The translations under genes and the position numbers were made by a program. From assembly GCF_027460265.1 (NCBI RefSeq), contig NZ_JAPZBC010000001.1, positions 558,001 to 622,000 on the forward strand: 64,000 nucleotides of DNA, read 5' to 3'. This DNA is from Streptomyces sp. WMMC940. GTDB taxonomy: Bacteria; Actinomycetota; Actinomycetes; Streptomycetales; Streptomycetaceae. The notes beneath the pieces are model-generated. The model was not told the DNA's origin and did not search any database. It saw only the letters and a list, made by a program, of their open reading frames with translations. This document shows positions 58,164 to 64,000 of this stretch, piece after piece (within the stretch, counting starts at the first letter, position 1; each line of letters opens with the position of its first letter).

Positions 58164-60107
58164 ATGTCGCTCGCCTCGCCTGCTTTCAAGCCGGCCGACC
58201 TGCCCGGATTCGCCTTCGATTGGGCTCTGGTGGACGTGGAGACCTCCGGGCTCGTTCCCCGGAACGACCGGGTGCTCTCCGTGGCCGTGGTGACCCTGGG
58301 GCCGGACGGTGAGCAGACCGGTGAGTTCTCGACACTGCTCAACCCCGGCTGTGACCCCGGGCCCGTGCACATCCACGGGCTGACGGCCGAACGGCTGCGG
58401 GACGCCCCGACCTTCGACCAGGTGGCCGGACGCATCGGCGGCCTGCTGCAGGGCAGGGTCCTGGTCGCGCACAACGCCCAGTTCGACTACGACTTCCTGG
58501 CGCACGAGTTCGCCCGGGCCCGCATGCGGCTGCCCGTCGACCGACGGCTGTGCACACTGGCGCTGAACCGCCGGGTGGATCCCCCCACGGACGACCTGAA
58601 ACTGGGCACCCTCGCCGCGCACTACGGCGTCCCGCAGACCCGGGCCCACGACGCCCTCGACGACACACGGGTACTCGCCGGAATCCTGCGCGCCTCCCTG
58701 CGGGAGGCGGCGCGGCTCGATCTGCCGCTGCCCCTGGTGGCCTGCCCACCGCGGCAGGATCCCCGGTTCGCCCCGAACCCGCCCAGGACACCGTGCGCCT
58801 TCCGCAACCCGGGTCGGCTCACGGGGAGCGGGCCGCTGGTGCAGGGGATGAAGGTCGCCGTCACAGGAGACACCCGGACCTCACGCGCGGAACTGGTCGG
58901 CCGGGCCGTCGCGGCCGGGCTGAACATGATGGCCTCCGTGAGCGGACACACGAGTGTCCTGGTCACCAACGACCCTTCGGCCCGGTCGGCCAAGGCCCGG
59001 CGGGCACGGGCCGAGGGCGTACCGCTCGTGGACGAACCGACGTTCCTGCGCCTCCTGGAGGACGTACGGCCCGGGACGCCGCACGGGGAGCCGGGGGACG
59101 CCGCACCCCCACCGGCCGACGCCCCGGCAACGACCGCCGGACCGGATCGCGCCCGAGTGGCGGTCTCCGCTCCCGGACGGGTTTCCGTTCCCTCACCGCG
59201 CACCTCCGGTCAGGACGACGCGACGTCCCCCGCGCCGTCGGTGTCCGAGGAGGCGACGGCCGAAGCGCCGCGTGCGCCACGGACGGTCCGGCGCGCCGGC
59301 GGCTCGCGCGGCCCCTTGTCCGGGCGGCGCGTGCTGGTGCTCGGCGGTACGCACCCCGAGGCGGTCGCGGCGCGGACCCGGATCGTCGAGCTCGGAGGGG
59401 CCGCGGCCGTCAATCTGTCGGCGAGCGTCACCGACGTCGTCCTCCTCGCCGGGAGCGACGCCGACCGGCGTATGCGCCGGGTCACCTCGCTGGCCTTCCC
59501 CACGCACCCCGCCGCCTGGCTCGACGCGCCGGACGTCCCGCGACGCCCCTCCGGCCGCCGTACGACGACGCATGTGCTCCCGCGTGGCGGCGTGATCGAC
59601 ATCCCGTCCCCCAGCGGTCCCGCGCAGACGCCGCGCTGGACCGTGACCGCCTCCTGGGCACAGCAGGCCGCCTGCGAGATCGACGTGGTCGCCTTCGTGG
59701 TGGACGAGGACGAACAGGTCTCCAACGACGAGGACTTCGTCTTCTACGGAGCCCCGGAGAACCCGGGCGGGACCGTGCGGCTGCACTGCGACGGCCCGAC
59801 CGAACAGACCATCAGCATCGACCTCGCCGCGCTTCCCCCCTCCGCGAGAGGCGTCGTCCTCGCGGCCGCCATCGACGGCAGTCCCCGCTTCGGCCACGTC
59901 GGCGCGGTCCACATCAGCGCCGGCCCCGGCACCAGCGCGGCCCCCTTGGTCCACGCCACGCTCGATGCCGCGACCACCGAGCGCACCATGCTCCTCACCG
60001 AGGTCTACCGTCGCGGCCCCCTCTGGCGCCTCCGTACCGTCGGTCAGGGATACGACCACGGCCTGGCCGCGCTCGCCCGCGGCTACGGCGTCGACATCGC
60101 CGACTGA
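58164..60107 (+). CDS. DEDDh exonuclease-BRCT-TerD fusion protein
   Basis: 647 residues from ATG 58164. Residues about 18-185 are a DEDDh 3'-5' exonuclease domain: W-A-L-V-D-V-E-T-S-G (DE), V-A-H-N-A-Q-F-D-Y-D-F-L (D) and R-A-H-D-A-L-D-D-T-R (H, D). Residues about 225-300 form a BRCT domain (GMKVAVTGDTRTSRAELVGR; V-L-V-T-N-D-P-S-A-R-S-A-K). After a Pro/Ser linker, a second BRCT-like segment lies near 385-455 (L-S-G-R-R-V-L-V-L-G-G-T). The last 150 residues are a TerD domain (EIDVVAFVVDEDEQVSNDEDFVFYGAPENPGG). TerD proteins act in tellurite/stress systems, so this may link DNA processing to stress. No Shine-Dalgarno is visible; TTGCAA at 58127 and CATCCT at 58151 could drive a leaderless transcript. 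Confidence 0.9.
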   Translation: MSLASPAFKPADLPGFAFDWALVDVETSGLVPRNDRVLSVAVVTLGPDGEQTGEFSTLLNPGCDPGPVHIHGLTAERLRDAPTFDQVAGRIGGLLQGRVLVAHNAQFDYDFLAHEFARARMRLPVDRRLCTLALNRRVDPPTDDLKLGTLAAHYGVPQTRAHDALDDTRVLAGILRASLREAARLDLPLPLVACPPRQDPRFAPNPPRTPCAFRNPGRLTGSGPLVQGMKVAVTGDTRTSRAELVGRAVAAGLNMMASVSGHTSVLVTNDPSARSAKARRARAEGVPLVDEPTFLRLLEDVRPGTPHGEPGDAAPPPADAPATTAGPDRARVAVSAPGRVSVPSPRTSGQDDATSPAPSVSEEATAEAPRAPRTVRRAGGSRGPLSGRRVLVLGGTHPEAVAARTRIVELGGAAAVNLSASVTDVVLLAGSDADRRMRRVTSLAFPTHPAAWLDAPDVPRRPSGRRTTTHVLPRGGVIDIPSPSGPAQTPRWTVTASWAQQAACEIDVVAFVVDEDEQVSNDEDFVFYGAPENPGGTVRLHCDGPTEQTISIDLAALPPSARGVVLAAAIDGSPRFGHVGAVHISAGPGTSAAPLVHATLDAATTERTMLLTEVYRRGPLWRLRTVGQGYDHGLAALARGYGVDIAD

Positions 60108-60111
60108 GCAG

Positions 60112-60144
60112 GGTCCCGTCGCCATCGCCGACTGGAACGGGACC
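60112..60144 (+). terminator. weak hairpin after the TerD fusion gene
   Basis: GGTCCCGT and ACGGGACC form an 8-bp stem around a 17-nt loop, starting 5 bp after the stop. The loop repeats the C-A-T-C-G-C-C-G-A-C-T-G word at the gene end. Confidence 0.5.
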
Positions 60145-60274
60145 TCCACCCCCGGCGCGCCGGAACGCGAGCGGTCTGTACGACGCCTCCGTCCAACGCT
60201 TCCGCGGCGGGCCGATATCGATGTCGCCTCCTCGGCCGCGCCGTCCGCCGCCCGCCCGATTCTCCCGGAAACTG

Positions 60275-60284
60275 CCCTTAGGCT
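60275..60284. repeat. left target site duplication
   Basis: CCCTTAGGCT, identical to 61763-61772 on the other side of the IS element; the empty site would read ACTGCCCTTAGGCTGACC. Confidence 0.9.
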
Positions 60285-61762
60285 CAATACCGGTGATTTA
60301 GGTTGTTTTCCGGCTGGTTGAAGTGGCTCTGGTTGGCTCGACCAGCCGGACCGTCGGGGTGTCTGGCCGTGGTGGGCCGTGGTGCTCGGCTCGTTTGAGG
60401 GCCCAGTTGGACATTTTGCGTTTGATCACGCGGGGGTTGGAGCGTAACCGCCGTGCGGGCAGCAGCCGTTCGGTGATCTCACGCAGGCTCTGGGCGGTGG
60501 ACCAGGCCAGTCGCGAGGGGGGAAAGCGCCGCCTGCCCGGTCACGTGGCGGCGGACGACGCGAAGGGTGCGGGTGAAGGAGATCCGGTCGGGATCGTGCC
60601 CGGCCTTGAGAGCGGCCTGGTGCATCAGGTCGTGCAGCGCGTGATGGACCAGCAGGAACGCGAAGATCTCCTGTTCGACGCCGCGTGGGTACCGGGAACG
60701 CAGCACCATCCCCGGGACGCCCTGGTGGTTCTTGATCTCGTCCAGGGTGTTCTCGATCTCCCACCGCTGGGCATAGAGGGCGGCAAGCTCCTCGGCCGGT
60801 GCCTGGGCGGGGTCGAGGAGGGTGGTGATCAGCCGGTAGACGGTGCCGTCACCACCGCGTGGGCCGAGGGTGTACTCGATCACCCGCACCCGCTCGGGGT
60901 CCGCGCGCCGATAGTGGTCCCGCTTGGCAACGATCTCCGACAGGTAGGACCCGTCGGGGAGGGCTTCGAGGACCGGCAGCACCACGACGCTGCGGACCCT
61001 CCACAGTAGGTCCGCACCGCCCGCCTTCGCAGCACGCCACAGGTCGAGACCGCAAAAGCCCCGGTCGGCGAGCACCAGCATGCCCTTCGTCAGCACGGGA
61101 AACAGCCGCTGAGCCAGGACGCTCTCGTGGACCTTGAGCGGTCCGACCTCGGCCGCGAACACGGCATGAGTGCCGCACTCGGCCAGGGCCGCCACCCTCA
61201 CCTGCGGATACGCACTGCGGCCCTGCCCGCGACTGGTACCGGGGCGCCCGAAGAACTGGGCATTCGCCGCGGTGTCCGGAACGTCGAAGACCGTGCCGTC
61301 CACCGCGACCAGCCGCCACCGCCGGTACCAGGCACCCTGCGTTCGCGCAACCGCCACCGGCCGGCACACCCGCGTGAACAGGGCCCGCAACGGCTCCGGA
61401 CCAAGCCGCAGACGAGCCCGGCCGATCGCCGCCGTCGTGGGCACCCGCCAGGTCTTCACCCACCGGCCTTCGCGCTCCAGCCCCTGGACCAGAAGCCGGG
61501 CCACTTCTTCATAGCCCTGCCCGAAAAACAGACACATCGCCAGGACGAAGTAGACCACCACCCGTGCCGGCAGCAGCCGCGTCCGCTGTTCGACCCTGCC
61601 GCACTCGGCGACCACCTCGTCGACCAGTTCCGGCGGAAACGCCCGCGTCAGCACCCCCAACGCGATCCGATCCGAGAACCGATCAACCCCCGACGACTTC
61701 ACCTGACCCGGTCTTGGCACAACCCACCCAACGACCAGAAACCACCAAAGTCACCGGTATTG
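60285..61762 (-). mobile_element. complete IS4-family insertion sequence (1478 bp)
   Basis: Both ends are defined. Terminal inverted repeats of 24 bp (60285-60308 and 61739-61762) start CAATACCGGTGA and match at 21 of 24 positions. The element is flanked by a perfect 10-bp direct repeat CCCTTAGGCT (60275-60284 and 61763-61772), a target duplication size typical of IS4. It carries one transposase gene on the minus strand. The insertion is between genes, upstream of the DUF1275 gene. Confidence 0.92.
60479..61720 (-). CDS. IS4 family transposase, C-terminus frameshifted
   Basis: 413 residues from GTG 61720. DDE-type motifs: W-R-L-V-A-V-D-G-T-V-F-D-V-P-D (first Asp), V-L-A-D-R-G-F-C-G-L (second Asp) and the YREK-like Y-A-Q-R-W-E-I-E-N-T-L-D-E-I-K (catalytic Glu) of IS4. 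An N-terminal domain (D-R-I-A-L-G-V-L-T-R-A-F-P-P-E-L-V) is typical of Streptomyces members. The frame stops at 60479, but a +1 shift at the G/C run near 60520 restores F-P-P-S-R-L-A-W-S-T-A-Q-S-L-R-E-I-T and continues to a TAA at 60298, just inside the left repeat. The normal protein is therefore about 474 residues and this copy has lost its last 60, unless the shift is programmed. Confidence 0.85.
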   Translation of the reverse strand: MPRPGQVKSSGVDRFSDRIALGVLTRAFPPELVDEVVAECGRVEQRTRLLPARVVVYFVLAMCLFFGQGYEEVARLLVQGLEREGRWVKTWRVPTTAAIGRARLRLGPEPLRALFTRVCRPVAVARTQGAWYRRWRLVAVDGTVFDVPDTAANAQFFGRPGTSRGQGRSAYPQVRVAALAECGTHAVFAAEVGPLKVHESVLAQRLFPVLTKGMLVLADRGFCGLDLWRAAKAGGADLLWRVRSVVVLPVLEALPDGSYLSEIVAKRDHYRRADPERVRVIEYTLGPRGGDGTVYRLITTLLDPAQAPAEELAALYAQRWEIENTLDEIKNHQGVPGMVLRSRYPRGVEQEIFAFLLVHHALHDLMHQAALKAGHDPDRISFTRTLRVVRRHVTGQAALSPLATGLVHRPEPA

Positions 61763-61772
61763 CCCTTAGGCT
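61763..61772. repeat. right target site duplication
   Basis: Second copy of CCCTTAGGCT directly after the right inverted repeat. No base differs between the two copies, which points to a recent insertion. Confidence 0.9.
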
Positions 61773-61865
61773 GACCGTCGAGGTGGGCCGGAGCGGGGCG
61801 GGACTTCAGCCGATCCCGTTCGCCGCACCGCGCAGGCGCGTGCGCGTTTCCAGGGAGGTGCCCGG

Positions 61866-62540
61866 ATGGAGACACCCGTGTCGTCGCCCGCGAAGCCGGA
61901 GGGTCCGCGGTCCCGGGCGCAGTTCCTGATGCTGACCCTGCTGACGGGGGCCCTGAACGCGATCAGCTTCCTGGCCCTCGGCGGGGTGTTCGTCAGCGTG
62001 ATGACCGCCAACCTCGCCCTGGTCGGGATCGCGGTCGGTGGCTCCGACCCCGATCTGGCGCGGAACTCCCTCGTCGCGCTCGCCGGATACGTCACCGGGG
62101 TACTCCTCGGCGCCCGGTACCGCGAGCGTTGCGAACACCGGAACCGGACGGGCGTACGCGCGCTGCTCGGCGGCGAGTTGCTGCTGCTGTGCGGGGTCCT
62201 GGCGGGCTGGCTCGTGACCGACGGCAGTCCTCCCGCACACCTGCGCACCGTCCTCCTGGGGACCGCCGCCCTGGCGATGGGATGTCAGAGCGCGGCGGTC
62301 CGGGCCGCCGCGCCGCCGGGCGTCTCCACCACGTACATGACCGGGCTCCTCACCGCCGTGCTGACCGATGTCCTGGCGCGCCGCCGAACGGACTGGGGCA
62401 GGGCCGCCCTGCTCGCGGCGATCCCGGCCGGGGCCGCCCTCGGCACCCTCGTCGTCGGCACCGCGAGGACGGCGGCACCACTGCTGCCGGTCGTCCTGCT
62501 GGCGGCCGTGCTGGCCCTGTCGGGGGCGAACCCCGGCTGA
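61866..62540 (+). CDS. DUF1275 (YoaK-like) membrane protein
   Basis: 224 residues from ATG 61866, with GGGAGGTG upstream. Six hydrophobic helices, beginning FLMLTLLTGALNAISFLALGG, then F-V-S-V-M-T-A-N-L-A-L-V-G, L-V-A-L-A-G-Y-V-T-G-V-L-L-G, L-G-T-A-A-L-A-M-G-C-Q-S-A-A-V-R and S-T-T-Y-M-T-G-L-L-T-A-V. The motifs T-G-x-x-N-A-x-x-x-x and M-G-x-Q-x-A and T-T-Y-x-T-G are those of DUF1275, a transporter-like family of unknown substrate. The IS element lies about 100 bp upstream and may have separated the gene from its promoter or provided a new one. Confidence 0.88.
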   Translation: METPVSSPAKPEGPRSRAQFLMLTLLTGALNAISFLALGGVFVSVMTANLALVGIAVGGSDPDLARNSLVALAGYVTGVLLGARYRERCEHRNRTGVRALLGGELLLLCGVLAGWLVTDGSPPAHLRTVLLGTAALAMGCQSAAVRAAAPPGVSTTYMTGLLTAVLTDVLARRRTDWGRAALLAAIPAGAALGTLVVGTARTAAPLLPVVLLAAVLALSGANPG

Positions 62541-62588
62541 CTCGGCACAGGACGGTGTTCGAGGAACCGCCGGCAGCCCGGTACCGCC

Positions 62589-62622
62589 GCCCGCACCGTC
62601 CCGGGCCCGGGACGGTGCGGGC
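62589..62622. terminator. bidirectional terminator between convergent genes
   Basis: A perfect 34-bp palindrome (17-bp arms, GCCCGCACCGTCCCGGG and its complement, no spacer) sits between the DUF1275 gene and the WhiB-like gene, ending 2 bp before the latter's stop codon. Confidence 0.85.
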
Positions 62623-62624
62623 GA

Positions 62625-62900
62625 TCACGAGGCGGAGTCGTGCTGCGCCCGCTGGCGCTGACGCGCCGTCCGGCGCTTGAGCGCGCGGCGCTCGTCCTCG
62701 CCGAGGCCGCCCCAGACCCCGGAGTCCTGGCCGTGGGCGATGGCCCACTCGAGGCACTGCTCCCGGACGGGACACCGTGCGCAGACGGCCTTGGCCTCGG
62801 CCACCTGCAGCAGGGCAGGCCCGGTGTTGCCGATGGGGAAGAACAGATCGGGGTCCTCGTCGCGGCAGGCCGCGTCGTGACGCCAGTTCTCGTGCTCCAC
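62625..62900 (-). CDS. WhiB-like iron-sulfur transcriptional regulator (WblE/WhiB1-like)
   Basis: 91 residues from ATG 62900. The four cluster-binding cysteines are Cys-12, Cys-40, Cys-43 and Cys-49 (W-R-H-D-A-A-C; A-V-C-A-R-C-P-V-R-E-Q-C-L), followed by the turn G-V-W-G-G-L and the basic tail K-R-R-T-A-R-Q-R-Q-R. F-F-P-I-G-N-T-G-P-A-L-L-Q is the signature of the WblE/WhiB1 branch. It would bind a 4Fe-4S cluster, sense NO or oxygen and act with the principal sigma factor. It is probably a paralogue of the housekeeping wblE, which I cannot confirm from one window. Confidence 0.92.
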   Translation of the reverse strand: MEHENWRHDAACRDEDPDLFFPIGNTGPALLQVAEAKAVCARCPVREQCLEWAIAHGQDSGVWGGLGEDERRALKRRTARQRQRAQHDSAS

Positions 62901-63261
62901 TGGGAGCGCCTCCTCCGTTCGGGGATGTTCGTCCTTCCCCAGTCGGATCGCCGACGATCGGCGACTGAAACACCCGTGACGCGTGGATCCTCGGATCCGG
63001 CGGGCCGAAGGACGTCCGTGCGACGTCCCTGCACCGCGGGATCCGCCGGCGCCTCACGCCGCGGATCCGTCCTGCTCGTCGTGCCGCCGGGACCCGGCCG
63101 GCGAAGACCGCCTCCGCCCGGGTGAGTTCCGCTTCAAACGACGTGGCCCGTACCAGCCCGCCCGTCCGCCTCACCCGTTCGGTGGCGTTTGAGTGGCAGT
63201 CCGAACGGCCCGGGACTCTCATGGAACCGGACCTCAACGGCGTCCGGGGCGGAGGTGCCCG

Positions 63262-63561
63262 ATGTACAGCATGTGCGCCGAGCGGATAACGGCCGAGGGC
63301 GGCACCACACTCCTGTGGCACGCCCTCGACCGCAACGGCGACGCCTTGTGCACCCGGCCGGTCAGCGGCACGGCGGTGTGGACACCGGACGCCGTGAACG
63401 GCCGCGACGAGTACTGCGGCGACTGCATGAACGCAGTCGCCATGGCCTTCCGGCCCGCCTCCCGCACCTCGTGCGAACGCGCCGCCGTCGGAGGAGGAGC
63501 CGCGGAACGGCACGCCGGTACCGATCCACCGGATCCGGAGCACCGCCCCCATGAGCGGTGA
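63262..63561 (+). CDS. hypothetical cysteine-containing small protein
   Basis: 99 residues from ATG 63262, chosen for GGAGGTG 6 nt upstream. The start MYSMCAERITAEGGTTLLWH is followed by A-L-C-T-R-P-V-S-G-T-A-V-W and D-E-Y-C-G-D-C-M-N-A-V, so there are Cys at 5, about 30 and a C-x2-C pair, and one late Cys; together they could bind zinc. The end is Ala/Gly/Pro-rich. I do not recognise the family. Its stop overlaps the start of the next gene by 11 bp, suggesting co-translation. Confidence 0.6.
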   Translation: MYSMCAERITAEGGTTLLWHALDRNGDALCTRPVSGTAVWTPDAVNGRDEYCGDCMNAVAMAFRPASRTSCERAAVGGGAAERHAGTDPPDPEHRPHER

Positions 63562-64000
63562 CTCCCACCGGCGGGACCGCCCGCGGCCGGGGCTCGTCGC
63601 ACGCTGGCGCGAGTCGGCGGATCAGCACCTGACGCCCACCAAGAGGTCGCTGATCGTGACGTGGCTCTCCTTCGGCGTCACCTGGGGCGCGGTCCGGCTC
63701 ATCACGCACGGCATCCGCGACGGCTGGCTGCCCTGGGGCAACATCACCACCGCCGGCAGGCACTTCCACCACTACAACTTCGGGATCGGGACCCTGGCGG
63801 GCATCGGCCTCATCGCCGTGCGCGGCGACGAGCGCGCGGTGGGCCACCCGGCCGTCGCCGCCGCCTACGGCTCGGGAACGGCCCTGATCGCCGACGAGTT
63901 CGCCCTGCTCCTCGATCTGCAGGACGTGTACTGGACCGAACAGGGGCGCTTGAGCGTGGACGTCTCCCTCGGGATCCTCTCGGCGCTCGGGGCGTACCTG
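63551..64000 (+). CDS. integral membrane protein, cut by the window end
   Basis: 150 residues from ATG 63551 with no stop before the window ends. After a basic N-terminus (SHRRDRPRPGLVARWRESAD) comes L-T-P-T-K-R-S-L-I-V-T-W-L-S-F-G-V-T-W-G-A-V-R-L-I-T-H-G (helix 1). Then come R-H-F-H-H-Y-N-F-G-I-G-T-L-A-G-I-G-L-I-A-V (helix 2), A-A-A-Y-G-S-G-T-A-L-I-A-D-E-F-A-L-L-L-D-L (helix 3) and L-S-V-D-V-S-L-G-I-L-S-A-L (helix 4). The pattern H-x-H-H-Y-N-x-G with a later D-E-F-x-L-L-L-D occurs in a conserved Streptomyces membrane family of unknown role; the His and acidic residues may form a metal or catalytic site. Confidence 0.75.
   Translation, partial: MSGDSHRRDRPRPGLVARWRESADQHLTPTKRSLIVTWLSFGVTWGAVRLITHGIRDGWLPWGNITTAGRHFHHYNFGIGTLAGIGLIAVRGDERAVGHPAVAAAYGSGTALIADEFALLLDLQDVYWTEQGRLSVDVSLGILSALGAYL

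Noticed and set aside
1..64000. tRNA, rRNA, riboswitch or replication origin
   Set aside because: I saw no cloverleaf with a T-loop GTTCRA word in the right context, no rRNA core sequence, no cobalamin or other riboswitch core and no DnaA box cluster; a covariance search would be needed to exclude weaker RNAs.

Overview
The window is high-GC DNA with the codon bias, GAGG-type ribosome binding sites and gene families of a Streptomyces chromosome (WhiB-like regulator, SARP, ANTAR/SpoIIE phosphatases, DUF4235, DUF6479, DUF6328). The mix of regulators, secreted proteins, a RiPP gene cluster, decayed genes and an insertion sequence suggests an accessory chromosome-arm region. No rRNA, tRNA or CRISPR array was seen. 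All calls come from reading the sequence; no database search was possible.

Region 1 (about 0-17.6 kb) is rich in signalling genes. It has three SpoIIE/PP2C phosphatases, two STAS anti-anti-sigma proteins, two HATPase anti-sigma kinases and a 1431-residue hybrid histidine kinase with six tandem 92-residue HAMP units. Four minus-strand genes (PP2C phosphatase, B12-binding protein, STAS protein, HATPase; 16884 to 12831) are joined by 4-bp start/stop overlaps. The B12 protein carries the W-x9-EH signature of CarH-type light sensors but no DNA-binding domain, so the operon looks like a cobalamin (light?) input to partner switching. A zinc-free ribosomal protein pair (rpmG, rpmJ) lies between.

Region 2 (17.6-30 kb) encodes three secreted low-complexity proteins: two glycine-rich (periodic S-V-F-G or C-x-G-x-C motifs) and one with collagen-like, acidic and helix-turn-helix segments. 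A small membrane protein follows further on. Three of these four genes share an upstream element, GTCAAG..CCGA.TTC, followed 48-49 nt later by a TACT box. The rest is an AA10 polysaccharide monooxygenase whose frame has lost its stop, an endonuclease I, DUF4142, MarR, flavodoxin, SRPBCC and TrmB/LuxR-type genes, and remnants of DUF817 and TnpB genes.

Region 3 (30-51 kb) has an M20 amidohydrolase pair and then an azole-forming RiPP cluster. A 58-residue precursor ends in a tail made of Ser, Thr and Cys plus one Ala. Facing it is a ten-gene minus-strand operon: SARP, leader-binding cyclodehydratase partner, YcaO, SagB-type dehydrogenase, LanB glutamylation enzyme, SpaB_C enzyme, PqqD-like/M50 peptidase, ABC exporter pair and a second YcaO. 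The expected product is a dehydrated, azole-rich peptide of thiopeptide or goadsporin type.

Region 4 (51-64 kb) has a MarR gene divergent from a three-subunit molybdenum hydroxylase (PaoABC-like), a second TrmB/LuxR regulator, a decayed S8 peptidase, a DEDDh exonuclease-BRCT-TerD fusion, a complete 1478-bp IS4-family element with 10-bp target duplications, a DUF1275 protein, a WhiB-like protein and the start of a membrane protein cut by the window edge.
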